Assembly: GCF_019703515.2 (NCBI RefSeq)
Contig: NC_059347.1
Coordinates: 20,358,001 to 20,422,000 of the forward strand
Direction: 5' to 3'
Source of the DNA: Myxocyprinus asiaticus
Lineage: Eukaryota > Chordata > Actinopteri > Cypriniformes > Catostomidae
Length of the DNA stretch: 64,000 nucleotides
Shown here: piece after piece, positions 47,498 through 52,210 of the stretch
Layout of the letters: every line of letters begins with the position of its first letter
Numbering within the stretch: position 1 is the first letter of the stretch
Program-made: the position numbers and the translations under genes
Notes under the pieces: generated by a model
The model's input: the letters and a program-made list of their open reading frames with translations, nothing else
Told to the model about the DNA's origin: nothing
Database searches by the model: none

Positions 47498-50462
47498 TAT
47501 ACACCTACCCCCTCTGGTATACCACGTGGAACTGTCTGCTTTGTTCCAAACCTGGCCATCTGCCTCATGCACGGGTTGTTTAAAGGCTGGTGAGCAAAGT
47601 GTTTTTTATTAATACAGCAGATTTAATACATCAATCTTAATATGCAATTAAGACATCAGAGATTGATCATTAATTTCTGCCTGCCATGACTAAGCAAACT
47701 AACTAAATAAAGCAATAGCATTGCTTTCATTTGTAAACACAGGAACACCTACTCAGAGCTGCAGTATTACAATGAAAGAACAAGCCACACAATTCAGTTA
47801 ACGCAAAAAGGACAGGTGGAATGTGACTGTTTGGATGCAAACTTAATATAATGGCTTTCAGTAAGGGCTCCAGCTGCAATCATTTGCATTTATCCTGACA
47901 TACATTGGACATTTAAGGCAGTGATTAGCAGAATACAAAGTTGAAGAGATCCTCAGAATCTGGGTAATTTCTGAGAGTAAAGATGCACATTGGCTTCATG
48001 TCCATTCAAGCCAATTACTGGGCCAGTAATTTTTTTACTAAACATATGACTTCCACAGCAGAACTGAGTAAAAAAACCAAAAAAAATATTTTACATTAGC
48101 CTATATTTGATTACTATCCATAACTATTATGGTGGGCTGACACACCCTGCAATGACAGCAGTACTGATAAATAAACATTTAACAGGTTTAAAAAGAGGTC
48201 AAGAGTCCTACATGCCGCAGTTGTTTTTCATCCAATGATGATGGCAGACTGGGGTGCCTTGTTGTTTGAAGGGGCGCAAGCTATGGTATCAGAGCTTGCT
48301 TGAATGCATTCTCCAATAAGATCCTACCCTCCTATGCTAGTCTTGCAAGGTGCTAAAGCAGAACCATACTTTATGCTCGGAAGACACTGTTATTTCGCTC
48401 TTATATGAATCAGTACTATAATGGCAGTTGCATGGAGAGAAAACTGAATTGAAGTACACTGCAAAAAGTTAGGCCTGCTATTTGAGAAAAATTGCAAAAA
48501 CGCTCACCCAAACCCATTTTCGATCCCATTCGACCACAAGCTGCTCTACTCATATGCAACAACTGTTAATGGCTGGTACTTGGGCACAGGCTAAAAATAA
48601 ACCTGGAGCAAACATGGCTCATGGGCATTGCTTTACCATAGTCAGGTACTCAATATTGATTGATTGATATGGGTTATCAACCAATGAGGGTAATCTGTGG
48701 AATAAATCGCTTATTAAAGTGTGCTCATGTTTATTTTTGTTCTTTATGCGCACATTAACAGTCATACAGAAGCTTGATTTTAGGACACAAAAGAACATAC
48801 ACAATGAAATAGGGGTGTAAAAATGCATTGATCTGAAAATGAAATTTTGATGAATCTATTATGGAATTGAAGATTCTCCTCGATTACTTTATTCCTAAAT
48901 GCACCTGTGACTCTAGTGCATGTCTGTGCTGTCTAAATTAAGAAGGTTCAGTCAAAACTATGTTTGTTTGTTTTTTGCACATTTAGTAAATAATTATGAA
49001 TCATTCTAAAATAATCTGATCGAATTGTGACCATATTTCAGATTTCACGATGAATTGTAATCATTAGGTAATTCAATGGAATTGCAGTCAGTGCAAATAT
49101 TTACACCCCTACAATGAACAATAAAATGTAACATATCTTACATAAATAACATTCTTCTTTTATCAGAAATCAGAGAAAAAAAGGCTCCCAGTAGCCCTGT
49201 GTGTAGCAAGTGCTCCATATACTGTAACTGCTGACATGGAGTCTGTGGCATTAGGAAACCCCTGCTTCCCGCTCATCCACAACATTTCAATAGTGCCAGC
49301 TCTGCAGATGGAACAAATGCTTTTGATCCTGACTGTCAAAAAGATACCACATCAGTGGATTCAGTCTGCTGCCCTCCCACCCAAAAATCTCACAGATGTG
49401 CTACTCCTGCATACATTTACATAATACCAAAATTTAAAAAAAAAGAAAAGTAGGCCTACATAAAAAAAGAATTTGCTTATTGGTGGTAAATAAGGGTTGC
49501 ATTACTACTGCTTTTGGACTATGAACTCCGACTTCTGAACTCTAATGTTTTTTAACATGGCACCATGGTAATACCATGTGTTTTGGACCACATCTACCAA
49601 GGCAATCCCATGTTTGTTTTTTTTTTTTGTAGGGATGTACCTATATGAAACTATATGCGAATACCGATATTTTGCCACTTTATTTTATCATCAGATCACT
49701 GTTTTGCTCAGGAATTATGCAGCCTTTTGAGGTTGAGTAATCATGTAAAACCATATTACGATTTTAATCTAGACTCAAAACAATCGCGCAGCCTTAATGG
49801 ATACCATACTGTCTCAGAAGTCAAAGCATTTTGGATGGTTTCCCTCATCATGTATAGGTAAGTGCCGCTTTCACAACTGTCATGTCTGTAATGCAAGTTT
49901 GATTCAATATTACATGTTCTTAGGAGTGCCAACTCTACTACATTTTTTGGCTTTCATAATTTCTGTATTGTGCACTTGAATTCACAAAGTTTTTACAAAG
50001 TGTGGTGATAATTATGAATAAACCATCAGTTTATTAAGTTTTTAATTTGGTCAATAATTGGCCGATAATTATCGGCAGCGGTCACATCAGTGTATCCCTA
50101 GTTATATGTGTGTATATAAGTACAATGGCATTACCATCTGATCCCATCACTGTAGCATGGTTACCACTACACTACATTTTTGAGCTGCAACTATCTTCTG
50201 GCTGACTGGCCAAATGTCTTTGATTACATGACACGCTGGGTCGGTTAGTGAATAAAGAGGCTCACACTTCTGTCCTGTCTCATTCATCAAAACAAATTTA
50301 TGTCCACTCACCGATACCGAAGGCTTTGGCGAACAGCCATCGCAGATTCGCCGCTATTTTCGCTCGGGCTGAATCGTACATCTCCAGCGGCACGATCTCC
50401 AGCGCCTCGCCCGGCGCCTCCATCTTTCTGCGGGCGCTGTCAGCACCCAGCTCCGCGTCCAT
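5271..50462 (-). CDS. camsap1: camsap1, calmodulin-regulated spectrin-associated protein 1 (15 exons; C-terminal CKK domain outside window)
   Basis: CAMSAP proteins bind and stabilise free microtubule minus ends and interact with spectrin and calmodulin. Fifteen exons were joined on the minus strand: 50462-50312, 45842-45580, 37669-37508, 37098-37018, 24413-24272, 21550-21411, 21307-21211, 19830-19662, 13059-12968, 11837-11759, 11639-9365, 7693-7557, 7404-7193, 5651-5549, 5392-5271. Every junction has AG/GT borders and matching phase, giving about 1408 residues without a stop. In order: a conserved N-terminus; a CAMSAP-type CH domain (about residues 230-330); a Ser-rich disordered middle; a conserved helix (about 846-892) with LVQLHMQLEEKRRAIESQKK; a second coiled coil (about 966-1001); and a third, charged coiled coil (about 1218-1300). 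Order and motifs match vertebrate CAMSAP1 rather than CAMSAP2/3. The family's CKK domain normally follows the AEYTG motif that ends exon 15. I could not find it in 1-5270, so it should lie further left. Which teleost paralogue (a or b) this is cannot be told. Confidence 0.95.
5549..5651 (-). CDS. camsap1: camsap1 exon 14
   Basis: 103 bases encoding DKLTSAQSGSSLSLASVATT and then EPDSVNSGGAGSQ, the Ser-rich linker of CAMSAP1. The acceptor at CACTAG (5652-5653) was chosen because it alone keeps phase 1 from exon 13. A more polypyrimidine-poor AG 16 bases inside would break the frame. Donor GTAAGTCC. Confidence 0.9.
5699..6268. repeat. fold-back MITE (family A), nearly complete palindrome
   Basis: The left arm (AGATAGTTCACCCAAAAATG to about 5965) is mirrored by the right arm ending ATTCATTTGTGTTC near 6268. 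Arms of roughly 200-250 bases would fold into one long hairpin. It lies in the 1.54-kb camsap1 intron 13, next to another fold-back element. Confidence 0.8.
6398..6446. repeat. (AAT)n microsatellite
   Basis: About 16 AAT units with one AAA interruption. Confidence 0.9.
6467..7108. repeat. fold-back MITE (family C), 640 bp
   Basis: The ends TTTGTGCCACTAGGACTTGA and TCAAGTCCTAGTGGCACAAA are perfect complements; imperfect arms of about 150 bases rich in AATTTGAATTC-like motifs follow. It ends 85 bases from camsap1 exon 13. Confidence 0.8.
7193..7404 (-). CDS. camsap1: camsap1 exon 13 (third coiled coil and basic segment)
   Basis: 212 bases, AATTCCAG acceptor, GTAAGTG donor. It encodes RRKAEEDRMRKEEEKTRREL, IKQEYLRKKQQEMFEEQ, then a Lys/Pro-rich basic stretch with KKQRPKSVLKEE. 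This ends the coiled coil and begins the linker ahead of the CKK domain. It leaves one base, completed by exon 14. Confidence 0.94.
7511..7540. repeat. perfect 13-bp hairpin in camsap1 intron 12
   Basis: ATGTTGTAGGTTG, a 4-base loop TTGA, then the exact complement. In the minus-strand transcript it begins 16 bases after the exon 12 donor, inside a 152-base intron. A further partial copy (GTAGGTTGTC) follows at 7541-7550. Confidence 0.85.
7557..7693 (-). CDS. camsap1: camsap1 exon 12 (third coiled coil)
   Basis: 137 bases, ATCTGCAG acceptor, GTATTTG donor. It encodes DEQKAEDELAKKRAAFLLKQ, then QKKAEEARLRKQQLEAESEL and KRDET, the start of the highly charged third coiled coil. It leaves two bases for exon 13. 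The intron that follows is only 152 bases and carries a perfect hairpin close to the donor. Confidence 0.95.
7694..9364. other. camsap1 intron 11, repeat fragments
   Basis: No coding sequence. About 7800-7930 shows loosely repeated GTGTCNTGNGTGGTT motifs seen in many fish introns. About 8590-8690 has ATCGAT/GATTAAT repeats that look like a hAT-element end. The remainder is unremarkable. Confidence 0.5.
9365..11639 (-). CDS. camsap1: camsap1 exon 11 (large central exon, coiled coils 1 and 2)
   Basis: 2275 bases in one open frame, residues about 459-1217. Landmarks in order: LASGDSISL; FYLEPLIPAVLRPAKEKS; LNRTFTP; the acidic stretch ESAKLREDMNVKEHEDKD; MTSFAERK; the helical SELVQLHMQLEEKRRAIESQ segment followed by LTARQRLKLGKAAFL; the second coiled coil with SIDLLNEAIGSIQQQMMQLS; and the end VDLSDLAA....GMGFFFK. 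All are CAMSAP1 signatures. This is the region that carries spectrin/calmodulin-interacting and microtubule-regulating segments in the family. The rest is Ser/Pro/Glu-rich and probably disordered. Acceptor GTAATCAG, donor GTAATG. Confidence 0.96.
11759..11837 (-). CDS. camsap1: camsap1 exon 10
   Basis: 79 bases, CTTTACAG acceptor, GTACAAC donor. It encodes RNRSSSLTQEGHSRGSVAWS followed by DKRQ, matching the R.RS.SLT......AW..K segment of CAMSAP1. The phases fit on both sides (1 in, 2 out). Only 119 bases separate it from exon 11. Confidence 0.9.
11921..12418. repeat. fold-back MITE (family A) with a palindromic core
   Basis: Outer arms: GGAATAGTTCACCTAAAAAT at the left and TTTTTGGGTGAAACACTCC at the right. 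The core is also inverted: CTTGACATCAGCAGTCTCCT (12086 on) against AGGAGACTGCTGATGTCAAG (to about 12225). It sits in camsap1 intron 9 between two small exons. Confidence 0.8.
12968..13059 (-). CDS. camsap1: camsap1 exon 9
   Basis: 92 bases, GTTTCAG acceptor, GTAATG donor. It enters in phase 2 and encodes LNKGSSSFSPPHPLLPLRQR followed by QKKVQPGEEST. The FSP.HPLLPLRQ motif is shared with CAMSAP1 of other vertebrates. It leaves one base for exon 10. A 6.6-kb intron full of retroelements separates it from exon 8. Confidence 0.92.
13060..13500. other. start of camsap1 intron 8
   Basis: No exon, RNA gene or clear repeat recognised here. Confidence 0.4.
13679..14010 (-). pseudogene. L1-type LINE, ORF2 C-terminal fragment
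   Basis: A minus-strand frame reads FISRFYSMIYQHKANNLISL and KVWSENLKYDIDENVWENIV, a pattern typical of the region after the reverse transcriptase in vertebrate L1/Tx1-type LINE ORF2. It is the 3' part of the element whose other parts lie at 17.5-19.3 kb; later insertions split it. Confidence 0.65.
14017..14274. mobile_element. hAT-like element, left end only
   Basis: Begins TAGAGCCCGACCGATATGGG, a common end sequence of fish hAT MITEs, followed by several ACCGATA motifs. No matching right end was found before 17.5 kb, so it is truncated. Confidence 0.5.
14275..14484. repeat. tandem repeat, about 83-85 bp unit, 2.5 copies
   Basis: Units share AATAAATAGCTAAATAAACA, CAGTACTGTATGCTTAGTAT and CAAATGCTGACCATT, with small differences. 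The third copy is cut off at 14484. Confidence 0.85.
14485..14790. other. unassigned insert next to the DIRS element
   Basis: Begins GGGGCCGGCCGCACC and contains TACGTACGTTACAACTTAGC and ACGTAAACCTACGT motifs. It looks like part of a MITE, but no partner end was found. Confidence 0.3.
15421..15910 (-). pseudogene. tyrosine recombinase remnant of the DIRS-type element
   Basis: The translation includes GNKAHSTRGMAASWVWENGV and STFVRFYNLDV. This gives the HxxR box and the C-terminal Tyr of the tyrosine recombinase fold, in the form typical of DIRS elements of fish. Two overlapping frames carry it, so a frameshift has occurred. Only the C-terminal catalytic part is present. Confidence 0.7.
16255..16761 (-). 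pseudogene. gag-like frame of the DIRS-type element
   Basis: 168-residue open frame with LFGSAVEALLERFQTAQKLK and a basic, Pro/Ser-rich C-terminus (PKKPWPKRRYSQP). Its position upstream of the recombinase and the composition fit the gag-like protein of DIRS elements. Family assignment comes mainly from context. Confidence 0.5.
17115..17504 (-). pseudogene. gag-like N-terminal frame of the DIRS-type element
   Basis: 129-residue frame starting MEQTDCEAVPPA, acidic and Ser-rich in the middle (SSEHEEDNDDAVSVMASDTV), in line with the next gag-like frame on the same strand. Assignment is by context. Confidence 0.45.
17511..18200 (-). pseudogene. L1-type LINE ORF2 fragments
   Basis: One minus-strand frame at 18200-17809 has KKDLLSEQLKLEKKIAQLEQ, then RQRFSEMGNKPNCLLARLVK and INERFRQFYD, the segment between endonuclease and reverse transcriptase in L1 ORF2. 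A second piece at about 17620-17530 reads LYPLSMTFLNMTNADIKDLN, a post-RT segment. The RT core between them is deleted. Confidence 0.65.
18690..19268 (-). pseudogene. L1-type LINE ORF1 remnant
   Basis: Overlapping minus-strand frames include LLVRLHTYRDKRQILDAGR, VSFFFKTSQLVYRRR, and a C-terminal YPATIKVLNAAGKDTYL stretch. This is the RNA-binding ORF1 protein pattern of vertebrate L1 elements. Frameshifts break it into several frames. Confidence 0.65.
19662..19830 (-). CDS. camsap1: camsap1 exon 8
   Basis: 169 bases, ATTACAG acceptor, GTAAGT donor, entering in phase 1 and leaving two bases. It encodes ARPTVPISNATKRSFLVSPG and ends RYFLHPEESEP. The VPISNATKRSFL motif and the YFLHPEE end match CAMSAP1 just after the CH domain, where the disordered middle begins. 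Confidence 0.93.
20100..20146. repeat. perfect 18-bp hairpin
   Basis: ATCAGCACTGCTGTGATT, an 11-base loop (TGGCTGCAGGT), and the exact complement. It is in camsap1 intron 7, at the edge of a MITE. Confidence 0.9.
20408..20462. repeat. (GT)n-(GTGA)n microsatellite
   Basis: A compound array: GT dinucleotides passing into GTGA/GAGT tetranucleotides. Confidence 0.9.
21211..21307 (-). CDS. camsap1: camsap1 exon 7 (CH domain, end)
   Basis: 97 bases (32 codons plus one base), acceptor TTCCTGCAG, donor GTGAGG. It encodes HNVVVFIAELFWWFEIVKPE and FVQPRDFQEFKD. The AELFWWFE motif is a hallmark of the end of the CAMSAP CH domain. The intron between exons 6 and 7 is only 103 bases. Confidence 0.95.
21411..21550 (-). 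CDS. camsap1: camsap1 exon 6 (CH domain, middle)
   Basis: 140 bases, TCTGTAG acceptor, GTAAGC donor. It encodes ICLKEVTSIADSLYNVQLLK, then EFANEYLHKSFYLTLEDMLY and APPVLK, the helical core of the CH domain. It completes the codon split at exon 5 and ends in phase 0. Confidence 0.95.
22363..23130. mobile_element. MITE with CAGGGTTGGGGAGTAAC ends
   Basis: Left end CAGGGTTGGGGAGTAACAGA, right end AAAGTAACCCTCCCAACCCT then G: inverted over about 20 bases with small mismatches. GAATACGTAT/ACGGAATACGTTAC motifs recur near both ends. Non-coding, in camsap1 intron 5. Superfamily not certain. Confidence 0.65.
23640..23880. repeat. probable MITE fragment
   Basis: Contains ACTTGATTCTGATTGGTCAA and AATAAAGACTGTTGTCCATA, sequence common in fish interspersed repeats. 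The end was not defined. Confidence 0.3.
24272..24413 (-). CDS. camsap1: camsap1 exon 5 (CH domain, first part)
   Basis: 142 bases between a CCCGCAG acceptor and a GTAGAGG donor; enters in phase 0 and leaves one base. It encodes VRYRRDH, then LPYFPLLEDLIRDVCDGAAL and VHYYCPDLMKLD, the first half of the CAMSAP-type calponin-homology domain. The reading frame is interrupted by the intron inside the Asp codon before ICLKEV, exactly completed by exon 6. Confidence 0.94.
24573..24680. mobile_element. PIF/Harbinger-like MITE, 108 bp, with 3-bp TSD
   Basis: Ends GGCTGCGTTTCCCAAAA and TTTTGGGAAACACAGCC are inverted; the flanks carry a 3-bp duplication TAT (24570-24572 and 24681-24683). A longer relative lies at 51689-52210. 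Confidence 0.75.
24971..25220. repeat. 125-bp tandem duplication, two copies
   Basis: Both copies contain a T-rich run, CAGACAGACACTTAAGACTA, GTTGCATACAGGACAG, and GTAAAGAGTAGTCATGTGAC. The unit includes the target site and left end of the hAT-like element that starts at 25185. Confidence 0.9.
25806..27374 (-). mobile_element. Tc1-like DNA transposon, 1569 bp, complete ends
   Basis: Inverted ends CAGCCATGGCCAAAAGTATT of at least 70 bases with few mismatches, flanked by TA on both sides (25804-25805, 27375-27376). It contains a broken transposase on the minus strand. It inserted into the ORF2 3' region of the L1: L1-like coding continues on both sides. Confidence 0.9.
25982..26996 (-). pseudogene. 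Tc1-like transposase, frameshifted
   Basis: The start ATG (26996-26994) begins MVTSKERHAAIIALHRNGLT, the helix-turn-helix part; other frames give SKRQNRLLLRSQLRNRV and, in a third, the DDE domain with FSDEAPFRLFG, CIFQHDGAPCHK and SLDLNPIENLWSILK. All three acidic residues are present with about 35 residues between the second and third. At least two frameshifts separate the parts, so it cannot encode a full enzyme of the usual ~340 residues. Confidence 0.85.
27565..29780 (-). pseudogene. L1 ORF2 remnant (endonuclease and reverse transcriptase)
   Basis: Endonuclease-like frame at 29780-29382 (FLSTWNVNGLGHPIKGSKVV, DIVFLQEM, LANIYAQN); GGDFSLLMDSVLDHS at about 29340; RT motifs YHPISLIQLDVKLLSKILAN (28330-28021), WIKLLYEQ...RGTRQSCPL (28057-27797), YADD (27724-27713). 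Frames change several times. Confidence 0.75.
30019..30582. mobile_element. MITE with TAGGGCTGCCCC ends, in L1
   Basis: Ends TAGGGCTGCCCCCTAAAAGT and CTTTGGTCGGGGCAGCCCA are inverted; both are followed by GTCGAC/TAGTCGA motifs. No clean target duplication is seen because the flank is a CA repeat. It lies between ORF1 and ORF2 of the host L1. Confidence 0.65.
30588..30641. repeat. (AC)n microsatellite
   Basis: About 25 AC units next to a short TATATA run. Confidence 0.95.
30974..32091. mobile_element. hAT-like non-autonomous element, 1118 bp, perfect 8-bp TSD
   Basis: Ends TAGGGATGCACCGATCTGAT and ATCGGTGCATCCCTA are inverted; the flanks TGTAAAAG (30966-30973 and 32092-32099) are identical. 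There is no transposase. It splits the C-terminal codons of the L1 ORF1. Confidence 0.85.
31760..31792. repeat. poly(A) run
   Basis: About 28 consecutive A within the hAT-like element. Confidence 0.9.
32132..32842 (-). pseudogene. L1 ORF1 remnant
   Basis: Start MSDTSQDQNCRGPVDSDSSE at 32842; a later frame has LEDMENCSRRNNVRFIGIPE, the signature of L1 ORF1 proteins (coiled coil to RRM-like domain). The C-terminus (LRIDSKDERKTFTSP) is cut by the hAT-like insertion at 32091. Frames are broken. Confidence 0.75.
33196..34470. other. camsap1 intron 4, no feature recognised
   Basis: About 1.3 kb without a coding frame, RNA gene or clear repeat on either strand. It appears to be one of the few repeat-poor stretches of this intron. 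Confidence 0.4.
34478..36959. mobile_element. 2.5-kb MITE with AGGTCCTGTTTACACCTGG ends, containing nested elements
   Basis: Left AGGTCCTGTTTACACCTGGT and right ACACCAGGAGTAAACAGGGC then CT are inverted over about 20 bases. Inside lie a Tc1-derived MITE (35404-35915) and what looks like a hAT-type element (about 34870-36710, right end TGGTCGACCCCTA). No transposase. Confidence 0.6.
35404..35915. mobile_element. Tc1-derived MITE, 512 bp
   Basis: Ends CACTACCGTTCAATAGTTTA and AAACTTTTGAACTGTAGTG are inverted with mismatches and flanked by TA. The centre keeps CAAAGTAGCCACCCTTTGCC, sequence shared by many Tc1-type internal-deletion derivatives of fish. The transposase is lost. Confidence 0.75.
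37018..37098 (-). CDS. camsap1: camsap1 exon 4
   Basis: 81 bases (27 codons), phase 0 at both ends, with a GACTGCAG acceptor and a GTACC donor. Its translation runs VNQKMREITEKEHKSKQHLL and ends ESPSHQK, matching the CAMSAP1 segment that links the N-terminal region to the CH domain. It is separated from exon 3 by only 409 bases, while the next intron is 12.6 kb. Confidence 0.93.
37508..37669 (-). CDS. camsap1: camsap1 exon 3
   Basis: 162 bases (54 codons), phase 0 at both ends, with a TGGCACAG acceptor and a GTGTGTG donor. It encodes MIDALMMAYTVEMISIEKVV and then KRFSTFSASKELPFDLEDAM, ending FWINK. This is among the best conserved parts of the CAMSAP1 N-terminal region. Confidence 0.96.
37924..39533 (+). 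mobile_element. Sleeping Beauty-type (IR/DR) Tc1-like transposon, 1610 bp
   Basis: Outer ends CAGTTGAAGTCAGAAGTTTA and TAAACTTCTGACTTCAATTG are inverted and flanked by TA. A second pair of direct-repeat motifs (GGGTCAGAAGTTTACATACA near 38128; TGTATGTAAACTTCTGACCC near 39333) gives the IR/DR structure that defines Sleeping Beauty-class elements. The transposase frame is inactive. It lies in camsap1 intron 2, opposite to the gene. Confidence 0.92.
38306..39329 (+). pseudogene. Sleeping Beauty-type transposase, inactivated
   Basis: ATG at 38306: MRKSKEISQDLRKKIVDLHK and the paired helix-turn-helix region, with an in-frame TGA at codon 105 (38618-38620). A second TGA near 38819 and a frameshift follow; the rest continues in another frame with GIMRKEYYVDILKQHLKTS, FQMDNYPKRTF and SPDLNPIENLWAELKK. 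The second catalytic box reads DNYPKR where active relatives have DNDPKH, so a catalytic-loop change adds to the stops. Confidence 0.9.
40236..40520 (+). repeat. interspersed repeat, copy 1
   Basis: Shares AGTGATC.TCCCTATGCCCT, ACCCTTC.CTAA.AGTCTTGT and AGTGCCCTTCAAG blocks with 54895-55160, same orientation. Non-coding; family unknown to me. Confidence 0.7.
41432..42703. mobile_element. nested MITE (second level)
   Basis: Left GGACCCACTTCATATTTGGT followed by GGCCTTAACTACTAT; right ATAGTAGTTA, interrupted by the third-level insert, then GACCACCTAATATAAAGTGT. The ends are inverted once the insert is removed. It contains degenerate CCCTAACCC-type repeats (about 41580-41650). Confidence 0.65.
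41724..42680. mobile_element. nested MITE (third level) with TTAAAGGTGCA ends
   Basis: Left end TTAAAGGTGCAGTATGTAAG, right end GTTACATATTGCACCTTTAA: inverted over about 20 bases with two mismatches. No coding frame of note. It interrupts the right end of the second-level element. Confidence 0.7.
43986..44600. other. intron 2, direct repeat TTATTGCGAGAAAAC
   Basis: Two adjacent copies of TTATTGCGAGAAAAC at about 44017-44047. The surrounding sequence looks like an unclassified interspersed repeat. Confidence 0.35.
45122..45550. repeat. probable MITE next to camsap1 exon 2
   Basis: Left GAAATGTTTGGGATGGAATA and right AGTACTCCAAACATCTCC are partly inverted; TAGTATA motifs repeat inside. It ends about 30 bases from the exon 2 donor. 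Confidence 0.4.
45580..45842 (-). CDS. camsap1: camsap1 exon 2
   Basis: 263 bases between a ...CCCCGTCAG acceptor and a GTGCGTGAG donor. It encodes IPEDLRDPF, then LYCRVCALILKGDQVASLQS and HQSVIQALSRKGIYVMEGD, conserved CAMSAP1 N-terminal sequence ahead of the CH domain. It continues exon 1 in phase 1 and ends in phase 0 after PIKM. Confidence 0.95.
46054..47012. mobile_element. hAT-like MITE in camsap1 intron 1
   Basis: Ends TAGGGCTGCATGATTTGGCA and ATTTATTGTGCAGCCCT are inverted. The flanks TTCATAAG and CTCAAAAG match at 6 of 8 positions, an eroded target duplication. About 46590-46790 has two copies of a GATGGGAGAAAGGTGCCC-containing repeat. Confidence 0.6.
47457..47495. repeat. (AC)n microsatellite
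   Basis: About 18 AC units. Confidence 0.9.
48810..49111. mobile_element. hAT-like MITE, 302 bp
   Basis: Ends TAGGGGTGTAAAAATGCATT and AATATTTACACCCCTA are inverted; the flanks CAATGAAA (48802-48809) and CAATGAAC (49112-49119) match at 7 of 8 positions. Confidence 0.75.
49631..50101. mobile_element. probable hAT-like MITE
   Basis: TAGGGATGTACC at the left and CAGTGTATCCCTA at the right are loosely inverted, with ATACCGATATTT and CGATAATTATCGGC inside. No target duplication seen. Confidence 0.45.
50312..50462 (-). CDS. camsap1: camsap1 exon 1 (start codon)
   Basis: Fifty codons plus one base, ending at a GTGAGT donor. The ATG at 50462-50460 sits in a good Kozak context (GGCAGGATGG) and is followed by MDAELGADSARRKMEAPGEA, close to the known CAMSAP1 N-terminus (RKMEAP, VPL..YD.ARAKIAANL). 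An in-frame GTG lies eight codons upstream, but there is no in-frame ATG between it and the chosen start, so the ATG is preferred. The exon is GC-rich compared with its flanks, as first exons often are. Confidence 0.92.
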
Positions 50463-51200
50463 CCTGCCACCACCGTCTTCAAACACACGAGCAAAAACAC
50501 ACCATTACTTCTCAAACCGTTTGTTGAAAAAGCTCTATTATGAGGCAATGCATCGTTTCATAAGCTGCATGTCAAGTATTAGAGTATCAGGAGGTTTGGA
50601 TAAGACATCAGCAGTTACTCATTTCTATTAGCGTCCAAGCTAACTTGATAGAGACCATCAAATCAGAAGTAGATTACAATTTGCCCAAATTTGTGGTTAA
50701 TATATTAGCTAACATAAACGACATTTGTTACAAAAAGCCACTGAGCAAAACAAACCTGACCGCCTGGATTTTGACATTAAAATGAGATAAGCTAGTGATT
50801 AGTTTATATGCAAAGTAACTAGCTAGCCATCGCCTATGAAGATAATGAATTGCATAAATGTTTTAATAAATAACCAAACACTTACACTGAGGTGTATTTA
50901 GTGTTGACCGTACACTGGTTTGCATGTTTTGACTGAAACAGTTACCAGCGGCTAACAGCTAATGCTGCTAGCAAACCGCAGCTAAACAACAGCCCCTTTG
51001 TCACCAATTATTGAAAATAGCAACATTTACTGCCACATACCTTCCAGATAATGAACTAACAACAATCCACTTGGGCAAATCTGTAGGTAAGAAGAGAGAG
51101 GAACGGGTAAAAGGCTCCGGTGGAAATCATGAGGCCACGTAGCAGATACGAGTGTGTGGCGGTGGATGAATGACAAACCCCTGAAATGTGAGTCCCAAAC
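50463..51200 (-). promoter_or_regulatory. camsap1 5' flank: 5' UTR and possible promoter
   Basis: Non-coding sequence upstream of the camsap1 start codon. I see no TATA box at a convincing distance and no obvious repeat until the TA array near 51.2 kb. The GC-rich exon 1 suggests a TATA-less promoter near here, but a spliced 5' UTR exon further right cannot be excluded. Confidence 0.3.
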
Positions 51201-51222
51201 ATGACTAACTGTTCTGTGTTTA

Positions 51223-51227
<5 letters not shown>

Positions 51228-51280
<53 letters not shown>

Positions 51281-51322
51281 ATATATATATATATCAGATT
51301 GTTCTTTTATATATATATATAT
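51228..51322. repeat. (TA)n array, left flank of the nested Tc1
   Basis: TA-rich array with a short GTGTGTGT interruption, directly next to the left end of the Tc1-like element. Confidence 0.9.
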
Positions 51323-51464
51323 ATTCACCGACCACGTTATTAGGAACACCTGTACACCTACTTATTAATGTGATTATCTAATCAGCCAATCGTGTGGCAG
51401 CAGTGCATAAAATCATGCAGATATGGGTCAGGAGCTTCAGTTAATGTTCATATCAACCATCAGA

Positions 51465-51641
51465 ATGGGGAAAAAATGTGATCTCAATGATTTGGACTGT
51501 GGCATGATTGTGGGTGCCAGATGGGCTGGTTTGAGTATTTCTGTAACTGCTGATCTCCTGGGATTTTCATGCACAACAGTCTCTAGAATGTACTCCAAAT
51601 GGTGCCAAAAACAAATAACATCCAGTGAGCAGCAGTTCTGA
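51465..51641 (+). pseudogene. Tc1-like transposase N-terminal remnant
   Basis: The frame reads MGKKCDLNDLDCGMIVGARW, then GLSISVTADLLGFSCTTVSR, the helix-turn-helix start of a Tc1-type transposase, and ends at TGA (51639-51641). No catalytic domain remains. Confidence 0.7.
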
Positions 51642-51688
51642 GGACGGAAACGCCTAGTTGATGTGAGAGGTCAACGGAGAATGGCCAG

Positions 51689-52210
51689 GGCTGCGTTTCC
51701 CAAAAGCAACGTAAGCCTAACTAGACTGTGGAAACCATTGGCGCCGGGGGCCTGGGTAGCTCAGCGAGTAAAGTCGCTGACTACCACACCCGGAGTCTGA
51801 GTTCGAATCCAGGGCATGCTGAGTGACTCCAGCCAGGACTCCTAAGCAACCAAATTGGCCCGGTTGCTAGGGAGGGTAGAGTCACATGGGGTAAACTCCT
51901 CGAGGTCATTATAATGTGGTTCTCGCTCTCGGTGAGGCGTGGGGTGAGTTGTGCGTGGATGTCTCGGAGAATAGCGTGAAGCCTCCACATGACCTATGTC
52001 TCCACGGTAACACTTTCAACAAGCCATGTGATAAGATGCGCGGATTGACGTTCTCAGACGTGGAGGCAACTGAGGTTAGTCCTCCACCACCCGGATTGAG
52101 GCGAGTCACTATGCCACCACGCATTCCAAATTGGGGAGAAAAAAAAAAACAGTGGCACCAATTGTCTCTACGATCAAGTTAAGCTTGCGATGCTTTTGGG
52201 AAATGCAGCC
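51689..52210. mobile_element. PIF/Harbinger-like MITE with CAG TSD, split by a SINE
   Basis: Ends GGCTGCGTTTCCCAAAAGC and GCTTTTGGGAAATGCAGCC are inverted with one mismatch. The flanks show a 3-bp CAG duplication (51686-51688, 52211-52213). Without the SINE it is about 115 bp, like the copy at 24573-24680. Confidence 0.85.
51746..52152 (+). mobile_element. tRNA-derived SINE
   Basis: Polymerase III box A-like TAGCTCAGCGAG (51757) and box B GTTCGAATCC (51801-51810), a conserved body with GCCCGGTTGCTAGGGAGGGT, and an A-rich 3' tail after TTGGGGAG. Flanks TGGCGCC/TGGCACC (51739-51745, 52153-52159) are a near-perfect duplication. A second copy of this family lies at 59876-60334. Confidence 0.9.

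Noticed and set aside
47298..47612. Open frames on both strands around the AC array
   Set aside because: Driven by the microsatellite; no homology.
51746..51830. Possible tRNA gene with boxes A and B
   Set aside because: It is the head of a SINE (A-rich tail, target duplication, second copy at 59.9 kb), and the cloverleaf is not convincing.
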